In this document: positions 42,634-54,300 of the stretch, piece by piece | Layout: every line of letters begins with the position of its first letter | How positions within the stretch are numbered: the stretch's first letter is position 1 | The notes under the pieces: model-generated | What the model was told of the DNA's origin: nothing | The model's input: the letters and a program-made list of their open reading frames with translations, nothing else | Databases searched by the model: none | Assembly (NCBI GenBank): GCA_977006965.1 | Contig: OZ345360.1 | Span: forward strand, 124,001-188,000 | DNA: 64,000 nucleotides | Reading direction: 5' to 3' | Source of the DNA: Phymatolithon calcareum | Lineage: Eukaryota > Rhodophyta > Florideophyceae > Hapalidiales | Program-made: the position numbers and the translations under genes

Positions 42634-45426
42634 ATGGCCGCAATGCGCGAATTCGAAATCGCACTGTTGCGTGGCGATGCGCCTGCCCTCGACGCGCTGC
42701 ACTTTCCGCTTGCCGCCGCCGTCGCTCGCGGCGACCTGAATCCCGCGCTCCAGTCCCCGTCCGCTGCCGCTGCTCTAGCCGCCCACCCGCTTCCGTCACA
42801 ATGTACGATGAACGAAAAATATATCGCGGGCGTCGCATTGCTGCTGGCGTTTGTGCGCGACAACTGGGGCGCACCCCGCGCTTCCGTCCCCCACGAACCA
42901 CACGACGAAGACGAGGAGGCTGCCCTCCGTCTTGCGCGCGACGGCGAGGACGTTGCCGTGGCCGTGCGCAGCGCGCGATGCATTGCCGCCGCCCGTACCA
43001 TACTCATCGATGCGCTTCCGGCTCTGCTCGAGGCCGGCGCGACGCTCGCACCGTGGTGGGCCGCCCGCGTCGCGCTTGCACATCATGCTGTGCTCTCAGC
43101 TCCAACGCCTACGCTGCAGACAGAGGTTTTCTCCCTGTTTGCTCGCTTTCTGGGACCTGACGCGGCTAATTCGCGCTTTTTGTTTGCCGACGCCGTGCCG
43201 TTCAAGCGCTCGCAAACGCATGTTGACCAGGGCGACGAAGGTGGTGCCGATGATGATTGGACTCTTCCCGCGATGGATGCATTTGCAGACGAAGAGGAGG
43301 ACTGGCGGTGTGTCCTCCCCGCGGAGGGCGATCAGATGCAGGAAGGAGAGATCCCGCTTGCCGTTCTTGCGCATATTGAACTCGCGCTTGCGCAACGGGC
43401 GTTTTATGACGCTGAAGGTGCGGCCGTGACCATCGGTCGCGCTACACAGATTGCTCAAATAGATCTGTCCATTTCGGGTGAGCTTGGCATGCGCACAAAG
43501 TTCCAGTCAAAGCCCACTGCACAGCTCATCGCCCGCGCATATCAGACATCCACACTTGATGATGCCAATGCCAATGCCAGTGATGTGCTGCGGGAAGCAT
43601 TCACAGGGCTGGCTACTGTTTTTCCACGTTGCCATGAGAATCATAATGATCACGTTTCCCAACAAATTCCGCTTCCGAAGAACATCTCCGTGAATGACTC
43701 CGATGTCCTCGGTTACATCAAATTGGCGCAACGGGACACTGTGGACGATGGAGACGCAGATAAACCGACTTGTGAAAAACGCGGTGCAGAGATAGACAAC
43801 CTGACCCCGCTGGACCAAGCGCTGGTACTTGCTCATGCGACAATCGTGCGAGCACGAAATGCCGCTCATTTACTGACGGATCAACAAATGGCTCCTTACG
43901 TCAACCTGGTTCTCCAGAATGAGAATAGCATATATGGTACGAGCAGTTTGGTCCAGATTAAGGCTCTCGTTCTGCGAGTTTCTTTCGAAACCGATCGTGG
44001 TCGTTACCTCGAGCGATGCATGACCCAAATGGAAACAGTTGCCTCTTTTATCGACGATGACATGCACAATCTGTCACCACAACTGCGCAATCTGGCCGTC
44101 GCAGAGCGTGCTTTTTTAACTTTTGCATCAGCTGTTCCACCGTATTGGGAACTTAAGAAGCAACTCGCTGTTTCTCTTGGAAACATCGGGCTCGTTAAAT
44201 CGGCCATGGAAATATTCAAAGACCTTGGCTTCTGGGACGAGCTTGTAGATTGTCATCGCCTAATTGGCAATCTCGGTGCAGCTGAAACTCTTGTCAAGTC
44301 GCAGCTTACATTACTCGACGACGCTCTTGCCGCCGCGACCAAGACTGCAAACAACGCATCCGCAGAGAATGCAGCTGCCGCTGAATCAAGACTCAAGCGC
44401 GCTAAGCTTTCTCGTCACACACGGCGTCCCCGACTTTTATGCGTGTTAGGAGATGTGCTTCGTGACACCACCTGTTTCGAGCGCGCTTGGAACGAAAGCG
44501 GGAAGCGATACACTCGTGCAAAGCGGGCACTTGGCCGATTTGCAATAGATAGTGCGCGCTGGGAAGAGGCCTTAACCCACTTCCGGGACGCACTGGCAAT
44601 CAATCCTCTCTTTCCGGACGTGTGGTTCTCGTACGGGTGCGCGGCAATGGAAATCGGAGATGCCAAAACTGCAGCTGAGGCTTTCACACAGGTGATACGG
44701 CAAACGCCTGAATACGGGGAAGGATGGAATAATCTTGGAAAAGCGCTCTGTGAGTTGGGACGAAAGAGAGAGGCTCTCAAAGCGCTCTCTGAAGCTGCAA
44801 GAATTATGCGCGATACATGGCGAGTTTGGGACAATGTGCTATTACTTGCAACCGAACTGAAAAGCACAGTCGATATTCTCCGCGCCATAGAGCGACTGTT
44901 GGACATTCGCGGACGCGACGCTGATTTTGAACGCCCTCTCTGCTTTGCCGTGCATGATGTGATCCGGCTGGCGACATCGGCGGATAAGGACGATCATCAA
45001 GAAGCCGGACCGTTGTGCAGGCGGTTGCTGAATGTACTCGGGAAAGCAACGAGTATCGTGTCGACAAAGGCAAGCGTGTGGGCGGCGTACTCAGAGCTGC
45101 ACGAGCTCGCGCCACAAGCCGGCGGCGCGCAAAAGGCGTTTGACTGCCGATTGAAGCAGGTGCGTGTGCTCGTCGCCAAGGCGGAGTGGAATAAGGAGAA
45201 AGTTGCGCTGAGACAGATGGCGCTCGCGTCAATCGCACTGTGCAGACTTGCCGTGAAGGTCGGCGACCGCCTCGCCTTTCGTGCTGCGCAGATGCATATG
45301 GAGAGTATCGTCCAGCAGACGAAGGCAGACTTTAGAGAAGATGCAGCTTTCGTGCGCATTTCTGAAGCACATGCGCAACTCGAGGCAGCATGGCGAAAAT
45401 CGGGCATTGAAGGAGCAAATGGTTGA
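42634..45426 (+). CDS. TPR protein, TTC27/Emw1 homologue, 930 aa
   Basis: The most likely start is the ATG at 42634 (MAAMREFEIALLRGDAPALD). The frame is open from 42562 but without an earlier ATG. The N-terminal two thirds are mostly helical. The family signature lies in the C-terminal TPR block at about 650-780: FAIDSARWEEALTHFRDALA, INPLFPDVWFSYGCAAMEIG, EYGEGWNNLGKALCELGRKR, EALKALSEAARIMRDTWRVW. This matches TTC27/Emw1, a conserved eukaryotic TPR protein linked in yeast to cell-wall integrity and in animals to ribosome biogenesis and snRNP-related assembly. Length is close to the family's 840-900 residues. A CACGTG palindrome at 42559-42564 lies about 70 bp upstream and could be a bZIP/bHLH site. 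It is intronless and divergent from the ankyrin gene. Confidence 0.85.
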   Translation: MAAMREFEIALLRGDAPALDALHFPLAAAVARGDLNPALQSPSAAAALAAHPLPSQCTMNEKYIAGVALLLAFVRDNWGAPRASVPHEPHDEDEEAALRLARDGEDVAVAVRSARCIAAARTILIDALPALLEAGATLAPWWAARVALAHHAVLSAPTPTLQTEVFSLFARFLGPDAANSRFLFADAVPFKRSQTHVDQGDEGGADDDWTLPAMDAFADEEEDWRCVLPAEGDQMQEGEIPLAVLAHIELALAQRAFYDAEGAAVTIGRATQIAQIDLSISGELGMRTKFQSKPTAQLIARAYQTSTLDDANANASDVLREAFTGLATVFPRCHENHNDHVSQQIPLPKNISVNDSDVLGYIKLAQRDTVDDGDADKPTCEKRGAEIDNLTPLDQALVLAHATIVRARNAAHLLTDQQMAPYVNLVLQNENSIYGTSSLVQIKALVLRVSFETDRGRYLERCMTQMETVASFIDDDMHNLSPQLRNLAVAERAFLTFASAVPPYWELKKQLAVSLGNIGLVKSAMEIFKDLGFWDELVDCHRLIGNLGAAETLVKSQLTLLDDALAAATKTANNASAENAAAAESRLKRAKLSRHTRRPRLLCVLGDVLRDTTCFERAWNESGKRYTRAKRALGRFAIDSARWEEALTHFRDALAINPLFPDVWFSYGCAAMEIGDAKTAAEAFTQVIRQTPEYGEGWNNLGKALCELGRKREALKALSEAARIMRDTWRVWDNVLLLATELKSTVDILRAIERLLDIRGRDADFERPLCFAVHDVIRLATSADKDDHQEAGPLCRRLLNVLGKATSIVSTKASVWAAYSELHELAPQAGGAQKAFDCRLKQVRVLVAKAEWNKEKVALRQMALASIALCRLAVKVGDRLAFRAAQMHMESIVQQTKADFREDAAFVRISEAHAQLEAAWRKSGIEGANG

Positions 45427-45611
45427 GTGGGTGACATTGGACTTGGGCAAATTATGCGCCGATACTGCGGGAATGCCGAGCCGAGCTTGTTCCGAGCCGT
45501 CTAACGCGCCCGCTGCTCAATGTAAATAAACGCAGATCTCACTGCTCTATTCTAGTGTACAGACCAAAACCGCACAGCTGTCTGTGCTCGCACGTTCTGA
45601 GGAACCATCTA

Positions 45612-46562
45612 TCACTTAGCGGAGATAAGCAGTTTCTTGCGCTTACGCCGTCGCCTTCGCACTCGCACCTGTGTTACACTGACATTCTGCATGCATGCGT
45701 CACATCGCCCCTTCCGGAGGCACGTGTGATCGTAAAACATGTGGCCGCACTCTTCCCGCTCACAAAGCAACACTCGCGCCCGGCACTGCGAGCACCGAAA
45801 GCCCTGCGCGTAGCAATCCCACGGCACGTCGCACACTACGCATTTACCAATGACGGGACTGCCAACGGCCGGTATAGCGCCGCGTCTATCAAATACCAAA
45901 TTCTTCCCGCAAAACACGCCGGCCCCGTCCGGAAAAGCCTCTAAAAAGCGATGAATGCCGCCTCGTAACTGCGCAATCGAGTCCGCCACTCCGAGTCTTG
46001 CTAGCAGCACCGACGCCGTCTCGCATCGCACGCCGCCCGTGCAGTATAGCAGCACCCGTTTGCCGCGGAACGCTTCCGCGTTGGACTGTAGGAAGTTTGG
46101 AAGGTCTGCAAACTGGCGCGTTTGCGGCAAAACCGCGCCGCGAAAGCGGCCAATGGCACTCTCGTACCCGTTGCGTACGTCAAGAAGTGTTGCATTCCCC
46201 GTGCGCATCTCGGTGAGGAAGTCGGCAGGGGAGATGTGCGGCGACGCCGCCGTCCATGCTGCTGGCCCTAGCCCCGCGCCGAGTGTCACGAGCTCGTCCA
46301 TTAATCGGATGTGCAGAGTGGGGAAGGCTGTCGCGTCGCCGGGGGAGTGCTTGAAGTCCACCTGAGAGCCTATGCGGAGGGTTAGGGCGTCCTCGAATGA
46401 TTCTACGTTGGCGTCTGCACCGCCGACTGTGCCGTTCACGCCCTCGGAGGCGACGCGGATGCGGCCATGGAGCGAGAGCGATTTGCAGTGGGAACGGATG
46501 AAATCAATCAGGATGGGCGGATGCGGCTCGGAGTAGTAGTGGTAGAAGAGCGAAATCGTCAT
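45612..46562 (-). CDS. rhodanese-domain protein, TrhO/TSTD2-like
   Basis: The protein has 316 residues. The N-terminal acylphosphatase-like domain (about 1-95) has GRIRVASEGVNGTVGG, a hallmark of the UPF0176/TrhO family. The rhodanese domain (about 105-210) has the active-site loop CTGGVRCE with Cys174 and LRGGIHRFLEAFPD. The C-terminal part has many Cys pairs (CVVCDVPWDCYAQGFRCSQC and others, about 240-295), a probable zinc ribbon, then a basic tail RVRRRRRKRKKLL. Bacterial TrhO hydroxylates tRNA wobble uridine (ho5U34) using oxygen and the active-site Cys; eukaryotic TSTD2 proteins share the fold. The gene is divergent from UBA4, also a wobble-uridine enzyme, with about 350 bp between start codons and a palindrome in between. 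Confidence 0.88.
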   Translation of the reverse strand: MTISLFYHYYSEPHPPILIDFIRSHCKSLSLHGRIRVASEGVNGTVGGADANVESFEDALTLRIGSQVDFKHSPGDATAFPTLHIRLMDELVTLGAGLGPAAWTAASPHISPADFLTEMRTGNATLLDVRNGYESAIGRFRGAVLPQTRQFADLPNFLQSNAEAFRGKRVLLYCTGGVRCETASVLLARLGVADSIAQLRGGIHRFLEAFPDGAGVFCGKNLVFDRRGAIPAVGSPVIGKCVVCDVPWDCYAQGFRCSQCRARVLLCEREECGHMFYDHTCLRKGRCDACMQNVSVTQVRVRRRRRKRKKLLISAK

Positions 46563-46650
46563 GGTGCTTCCTTTTCGACCGGTGGGCGCACGGGCAGTAT
46601 CATCTCAGTGAGAGTGTCAGAGATGCTTGCTCAATGTCAAGTTCAAATAG

Positions 46651-46678
46651 AATAGAATAACTGGCCAGTTATTCTATT
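46651..46678. repeat. 28-bp perfect palindrome in a divergent promoter
   Basis: AATAGAATAACTGG is followed directly by its reverse complement, with no loop. It lies between the TrhO-like gene (start 46562) and UBA4 (start 46914). It could be a symmetric binding site serving both genes or one of the window's recurrent palindromes. Confidence 0.95.
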
Positions 46679-46913
46679 TAGTACTATATCATACAATACA
46701 GTGGCCACCGTAGGTATCGATGTACACCTGAACATCCAACATCATCGTGCTTTTAATTGGTCCAATGCCTACACCTCAAACCATTACTACAATCCTGGAA
46801 AATGTGCTGTGTTGCCTTTCCGCGCCACGCCATTCCGCAGCAGAGGAAAGAGGATCACGGCGTCTACGACACACACCATCGTTGATCACCTACCTGATCT
46901 GCTTGCCACCCCC

Positions 46914-48143
46914 ATGAATTCATTACCTCCAACGTCCTCCGAGGCCGCACCATCCAACCCCCTCCCCCCGGCCGACGTCGAGCGCTACAGCCGCCAGCTC
47001 CTCCTTCCCTCCTTCGGTGTCGCATCCCAACTCTCCCTCGCGTCTTCCCGGGCCCTGATCGTCGGTGCAGGCGGGTTAGGCTGTCCGGCCGCCCTCTACC
47101 TCTCCGGCGCCGGTGTGGGCGTTCTAGGCCTCGTGGACCGCCCCGGCGAGGTGGTAGAGACCAGCAACCTGCACCGTCAGATCGCGCACACCACCCGTGC
47201 AGCCGTCGCCGGTATCTCCAAAGTCGACTCCGCACGCAACGCCATCACAGCGCTCAACCCCACCGTGGAGGTTGTGCAGCACGCGAGTTTCACCCCCGCG
47301 TCCGCGGTCGCTCTCACCTCCTCCTACGACGTCGTGCTTGACTGCACGGACAACGTGACGTCGCGCTACCTCGTCAGCGATGCCTGTGCCGTGACGCGCA
47401 CGCCGCTCGTCTCTGGCGCCGCCATCGGGCTGGACGGTCAGCTCACGCTTTACTGTGCCGGGGTGGATACGCCGTGCTACCGCTGCGTGTTCCCGACGCC
47501 TCCGCCGCCGTCCTGCGTGGGCTCGTGCGACTCTGCGGGGGTGCTCGGCCCCGTGCCGGGGGTGATTGGTACTCTCATGGCGCTCGAGGCGATCAAGGTT
47601 TTGAGCAAGATGCGCGGAACGGTGCCGCTAGCGGGACTTCTGCTTCTGTTTGACGGTGCCAATGCGGAGTTTAGGAGGGTCAAGCTTCGCGGGAGGAACA
47701 GTTCGTGCGTGGCGTGTGGGGATGGGGCAAGTTTAGATGTTGCTTCTTTTGATTATGCTACGTTTGTACAGGGCGGAATAAGTGCACCACCTCCTGTGTT
47801 AGATGATGAGTTTCGGATTTCCGTGCACCAGTTGGCGAACATGCGTGAAAAGCGGGAGGCAGGCCACGCTGACTTTTTGCTTCTTGACGTAAGGCCAGAG
47901 ACTCAGTTTGCTATGTGTGCGTTATCGGATGCAAGGAATGTACCGCTCGTCAAGTTGGACGAACATTTTGCTTCCGACCTCAAGAAACTTCACACTCCGA
48001 TTGTCGTCCTATGTCGTAGAGGAAACAGTAGCCAAGTAGCATGTGCAAAGTTGCGAAGCTTAGGTATCACGCAGGCTGTTGATGTACGCGGTGGACTGCA
48101 GGCATGGCACCGCGAAATAGACAAGGACTTCCCTTTGTATTGA
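46914..48143 (+). CDS. UBA4: UBA4/MOCS3 E1-like adenylyltransferase-sulfurtransferase
   Basis: From the ATG at 46914 the protein has 409 residues. The frame is open further upstream, but that part lacks family sequence. The ThiF/MoeB-type adenylation domain (about 20-270) has RYSRQLLLPSFG, nucleotide loop GAGGLG (51-56), SNLHRQI, DCTDN and the CYRC zinc pair; the second zinc pair is CVAC. SCDSAGVLGPVPG holds the likely catalytic-loop Cys. The C-terminal rhodanese domain has the active-site loop LCRRGNSSQ with Cys367 and VRGGLQAWHREID at the end. UBA4/MOCS3 adenylates and thiocarboxylates the C-terminal glycine of Urm1 for 2-thiolation of tRNA wobble uridine, and of the molybdopterin small subunit. 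Length and domain order are normal for the family. Confidence 0.95.
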   Translation: MNSLPPTSSEAAPSNPLPPADVERYSRQLLLPSFGVASQLSLASSRALIVGAGGLGCPAALYLSGAGVGVLGLVDRPGEVVETSNLHRQIAHTTRAAVAGISKVDSARNAITALNPTVEVVQHASFTPASAVALTSSYDVVLDCTDNVTSRYLVSDACAVTRTPLVSGAAIGLDGQLTLYCAGVDTPCYRCVFPTPPPPSCVGSCDSAGVLGPVPGVIGTLMALEAIKVLSKMRGTVPLAGLLLLFDGANAEFRRVKLRGRNSSCVACGDGASLDVASFDYATFVQGGISAPPPVLDDEFRISVHQLANMREKREAGHADFLLLDVRPETQFAMCALSDARNVPLVKLDEHFASDLKKLHTPIVVLCRRGNSSQVACAKLRSLGITQAVDVRGGLQAWHREIDKDFPLY

Positions 48144-48350
48144 TGGAAACGCGACGAGCAAATGCTCTTTTTGTTTTCCACGTACTAGGACCTACAAAAA
48201 TCGTACACCGCCAAGATTTATTCGCAGTGCTGAGCAAGACTACGAAGGTATAGTAGTGTTGTACAATAACAATAGGTTGATGGAAAATTAAAACAGGGGA
48301 TACTAATCCCGCGCAAAATGATGCCCACAATACAGCCAAGTACACACGAC

Positions 48351-51300
48351 TTAGAGATACTTTTTCGGGCGCCCTCGCCCGCGACGAGGTCGAACCGGCT
48401 TATGAAGGTCCGGGTCCACAAATGGTTCAAGCTTTGTCGGTGGCACACTAGACGAGCTCTCCCGATCAAACGAAGCGCCCACGGACGCAACGATGCCACT
48501 TGGCTCAGGTGAAGGCGCAACTGAATCCTCCTTGGCCACGTCCAACAATTTTTTCGCTGAGCTACGTCCATCAGTGTACTCATCATCATCCGATTGAGAT
48601 TGAGATCGTGACAGCTTTCGTTTTTTTCGGAGAACAGCCTCATCAATGTACCCGTCTTCTTCAATTGCTTGCGTCCATTCCCGCTCCGTTAGATTGTCTT
48701 CGTACGTTACAGCCTTTCGCTTACGTCGGCCACGGCCGTGCTGTTCTATGTATTCAGCCTCAAGCTGCTCCTTGGACTTCTGCTCCACTTCCGGTTGCAA
48801 CACCCACGCCGGGATTTCAGACTCGTCAACCATCAGAGGCGGCCGACCTTGACGGTCGGCTATTTCTAATCGCTCGCGGTCCATCTCCTCGAACAGCTCC
48901 AACTCTTCATCCGTTCTCGCCAGCATTCTATTAATGCTTTCCAGAGACGAGATGTCAGACTTGTACAAATCATCGTCATCTCCTTGGTTCCGCAAAATGT
49001 CCTTGAGCATCTCTTGTCGGTCGTTATCCGAGCTCTTGTTGTTGAACTGACCAGCTTGAATAACCTGAGCGTCCATTTTTAGTTTTTCGTTAGCCCGCTC
49101 CAAAATTTTGACTTCAATGCTTCCCGAGCAAATCAACCGAATCACGCGCACCTCTTTCGTCTGACCAATACGATGAGCTCGATCTTGAGCTTGAAGATCC
49201 ATCATTGGGTTCCAGTCTGAGTCGAAAATAATAACTGTATCAGCCGTTTGCAAGTTAAGGCCAAGTCCACCGGCGCGCGTTGACAACAAAAAGCAAAAGT
49301 ACGGCGACTCTTTCGCGTTGAATTGCTCCAGCATTTCCTGTCGATCTTCGGCCTTCGTCGTACCGTCAAGACGAAGGCATTTGATTCCAATATTCATCAA
49401 AAACAGCTCGAGGTAGTCCAAAGCCGCCGTCATTTGTGAAAACATCAAGACGCGATGCCCGGTAGCTTTCAACTTCCGCAACGCATGATTGAGAAGTTCA
49501 AACTTCCCTGATGTTCGAATAAGATAATCATGAGGAAGAGATGCAAGCTCTTCGTCTTGATAGAACAGGTATGGATGGTTACAAACCTTTTTCAATTGCA
49601 TGACCATATTGTTGAAAGACCGCGTGCTTCCCGTCGATCCACCAGCAGCAATTCCAAGCTTCGCCCGCATTTGCCGGTATAACACGCGCTGCCAGACGGA
49701 CATCTCACACTTGAAGACTTCTTCAACCTTATCCGGAAGTTGACATTCGACATCGGTCTTCAGTCGTCGAAGCATGAACGGTCGAAGCACTTGATGAAGG
49801 CGACTGATGACGAGAAGATTTTCTTCTTCGTTGAGTTCAGCACTTCCCCCGAGTGATGCCGCCTGGAACGGCGCATTGAACCAAGTTTCAAACGTGTCCG
49901 AATTCGAAAAGATTGTAGGAAGAAGAAAATTAAGAAGAGCCCACAGCTCTGTTAAGTTATTCTGCAGCGGCGTCCCCGTCAGCAAAATTCGGTTCCGAGA
50001 CTGATACTTCGAACCAAGTGTGATGGCAAGCTTGCAGTCCGAGTTTTTCATTCGATGCCCTTCGTCAATAATAATATACTTCCATTTGATCTTCCCGAGA
50101 ACAGTTTTGTCTCGAACGACAAATTCGTACGTAGTCAGCAACACATTGTAGCCTCCGTTACTCATTTCACGGTGCTGAATGCTGCGACGTGTGGCAGGGT
50201 CCCCGCGATAGACAACCTTAGTAAGAGAAGGTGCCCAACGCTCCAGCTCGCGAACCCAGTTGCTCATTGTACTCAGTGGTACAATCACAAGGTATGGCCC
50301 GGTCACTTGCTTGACCTCAACAAGGTAAGTGATCAGCGATAAAGTTTGAATGGTTTTCCCAAGTCCCATCTCATCGGCCAGAATTCCGTTCAGATTGTTA
50401 TTATACAAAGAGACAAGCCATTCAAGGCCTTCAATCTGATATGGCTTCAGTGAGCCGCCTACAAGAGTCTTCGGCTGAAACACTTTCTCTTTCACCGTAT
50501 GTGTCACCGTGTAGTACTCGTTACGCCTCTGTTTCATAGCCTTAAGATCCTCATCATCGTCCTCGTCCTTCTCCGCTTGTTCAGCTTCGCTACTGTGTGC
50601 TATTTCGTTGGATGCACAAACCGATTTCTCATTCTCCGCAGCATCCTCTCGTTTTGCTGCTTCCTTCTGACGTTCAACTTGGGCACCAATTTGAGACAGG
50701 TACTCATCAGTTTGCTTCAGCAGCTGTAAAAGGCGCTTGTTCTTCGTACTTTTAACGAGTTTAAGGTATTCATCTTCGTTATTTTCACGAAGTGCTCTCA
50801 ATCGGTCGTGATTCTCCTTCTTTCGGCGTTGCTCTTCTTTTCGCGCGCGATTGCTGAAGTACCGATCAAGATCTTTCATAAGCTTCTTATGCAAAACCAA
50901 GCGGGCAGACTGATGACTTCGATAATCTTGCACATGAACCAATAACTTGTGGCAAAGGGCAACTTGCCTAGAACGACGTCGCATCTCCTGCTCCTCGCGA
51001 TGCTTGCGCTCAAGTTTTTGAACACTCTTACGAGCTGCGGCAGACAACGTGCCACCATTGGTCTGCACACTCGCTCCAGGATTCCGCCAGCTCCAGTGCG
51101 TGGGAGTCGGACGGCGGAATCTGTTGATGCTGTCAGCACCGACAAGGACCGAATTGCCCTTCGTAAACAATGCATGCATCACATCAGTAACAGAGGCTCT
51201 TGCCTTTCGCTGCAAAGCTAGCAAATTCAACTGCTTCTTCTCAATAATTGCTCGTCTTCGAATATCCTCCGGGATATCTGGTGGTAATTGAGCAAGCTCA

Positions 51301-54300
51301 TTATGTCTGCGCTGAATTCGCATGTTGATGCGCTGTTCACGCTCAAAAAGCAACTCCCTGAAAGCCTTTCCGTTATACTGCGGAGCTGTGATAGTTACCG
51401 GGGCGGCAGTGTTCTGGAGCGCGACACACCTTGAGGCAGTTTTTTTCACAATAGTACTCTTCCCCACGCCCAATGCGTTCCGAGTCTTTCTGGGCGCCCT
51501 TTTTGCCTTCGCAGTCGGAGCCACGATTGCTTTCGTTCCCGTACTTGGTGCAAACTCATGATCTTTTGTCAGCGTTCTGGGAGTGGGTAATCCATTCAAA
51601 ATTGAATTCGGTCGCGCGACAGATACATTCTTGTGTCCAGAAACTTGAACGCGACTTAATGGCACGTTAGCTGAGCTTTCGCTCGCAATAACAGAAGAAT
51701 CAATCGCATGAGCCTGCTTTGTCAAGGAATCTGCTCTTAACTGCAACGCGACAGCATTGGCATGCCTTTGCGCTTGCATATCAGCACGCTGCTTGCGTGC
51801 TGCTTCCAAGGCCTGCTTCCCATACGTGTTGAGACGCTCATTCTCAGATACACCAGCTGAAATAGGTTTCGAAAATGCAGCACTGCTCTGTTGCGACTGA
51901 GAGGGGACACCAGGTACCACACAGTTGCGGGCTGAATCAGCTTGATACATTCCTTTCCGAAGAAAGTCAGTTGGAACTATTAATCCATTGACCACATCCC
52001 CAGACATCGGCCGTGCTCCCCCAGACGCGATTGTGACCTCCGTTGGAGGTTCTGCACCACGAGAAATTCGGCGGAATGCATCAAGCTGCGCCTTGATCTG
52101 GAAGATCTGGCTTAGCTGGACTCCTTCCACTCGTTGCTGCAGTCTGCTCTGCAAACGATTCATCACAAGACTTGAAGTCGATCCCTCATTCTTCTCAGAG
52201 GTCTTCTTCGTCATGGGGCGTTTCAAGGTAACCTGTGAAACCGAAGGCCCTGGGAATGGTCCTGGTATGACGCCATTGGGATTCAGAGCAGCACCTTTAG
52301 TGGTAAAGGAAACTGGATTGCCCGCTTGGCTACCTGAGACGGTGCTGTAAATCTGAGACAAAGCCTCAGAAGAAGCAGATCTTCCGCGGCCTTGAACATT
52401 TTTTGTCGTCTGTGAAGCTGAGAGGGAGTGCGAAGGCGGCTGACCTTGTTCAATAATTCGTTCAATGGCGACACCTTTCGATTCCATTCTGACTAGGCCT
52501 TTCTGCGCTTGTTCAGAGGCAGCTGCTGCTTTCGCCGACTTCTTCGGCTTTCGTTTTCGCTTCTTCGGCTTCCCATTCTCGTCTGATTTTGCAACCGCTT
52601 TTGCACTTCTCCCCGTTGCTAAATCCGAAGGGACGACATCTGCCAATGAGGATGCTGCAGGCGTCGCCACTATAGATTTCAGACGCTCCGAAGCCGCATT
52701 GGAATTTGACGTTGAGGGCTCATGGGGTGGATTGGGCAAGGTCCCACATGATTTCGCGTCACTGGAACTCTTAGGTTGGCTGGGCTTCTTCGGCTGTCTC
52801 GGGCGCTTGGGTTTTTTCTCTTTCGCCGGTTTAGGATCTTTAAGCTTCTTGGGTTCCTTCGGCTTAAACTGTTTCGGTTTTCGCGGGTTTCTTGGAGCCT
52901 TCGCCTCTGTCGTCCCAGCTGTATTCGCCGCATTCTGTGCGGTCTCCTTGCTCACAGCTGACGTAGCGGCACGAAAAACGGAGTCCGCCGCAGACACATC
53001 TTCCAAGCTGAAGTCTTTGATCTCGTTTTCCAAAAGAGTATCAGACCCGAAATTGACGTTTCCGTTGGGCAGATCCGGGATAAATTCATTGACCAAGTTT
53101 AGTCCCAAAGTTGGATTGGAAGGCGCAAACCCATTTCGCACCGAAAGCCCTTCATTACCAGTAAGCTCTGTGGAGTCTACCGGAGGGGCATTTGGAGCTT
53201 GGGGGGTGATATTCTCAGCAGTGAGCAAGAAATCCAATCCTGTCCTGGTCCTGTGGTCCGACTGGCCCTCATGAGCACTTAACGTGGGAATATCGAGCTT
53301 TTCTTTCGACGGCATCAACGCAAGATCCACTGACCCCGACGACGGCGAAGGTCCGCCCAGTTTCGGCAAAGAATCATTCAGCGGATTATGATCAACATAT
53401 GGGTGAGACTTGGAGGGGTTCTCATTCGGCACGCTACGAGCCAAAGGAGGATTCGGCCTTTCATCTCGCAGTCCGTTGCCCGCCTGAAGAGAAAGCAAGT
53501 CAAGAGCACGAAGTTGCTGCTCAGCCTGAGTTTCCGAAATTTGTTGAGCGGAGTGACCGGGAGCGCTGGGTGGAGCTTTGCCAAGTTGACCGCCAGGAAA
53601 TAATTGATTACGTCGCTGTGGCGCACGAGGCGAATACATCTCGACAAAATGTTGGGATGGGTCTAGCATCGGTTGCTGAGCGCTATGCATGTCCCGATTG
53701 TACTGCTGTTGCAGATTTTCGAGAGATCCTCCACTGTGCGCCCGCGGTTGGTAACCGGGATCAAAAAGAGACGGTTGCGGATTAGCCCTGGTCGCCACTT
53801 CTTCATCTATCATCAGCCTGCGAGCCACTATGGCATGTTGGCTGTCTTCGAAGGAAAACGCATGATTCGGCGTGTGAGATAGGGCTGGCTGTGGCACGAT
53901 GTGATGCGAATACGACGCATGAACATTTTGTGGTTGTGGTATTGGATAGGGATACGTTCGTGCGGGCTGCAAGTAAGGAACCCCATGCTCCGGTTCTCGA
54001 CGCTGCTGGTCCCATTGCAGCTGATGGTATTGATCCTGATGCGGATTCGAGAAAGTGTAGCCCTGATGAACAGGATACGACTGTTGATGAGGAAGAAAGT
54101 GTTTGTCCATATGTGGAACGCCTTGAGTGGGATGCGCGCGCGAGAGCGGTGGTATTTGAGAGGACGGGTGCGCGTGCCCCCCACGCGGAAAAAAAGATTG
54201 TGCCTGTATTGGCTCATCCTGATATCCGTCGACGGTGCTTAGTCCGGGGTCATCGCGAGGTTGCGCATCGTGACCGTGCTGGGCGCTGTGGCCACTCGGA

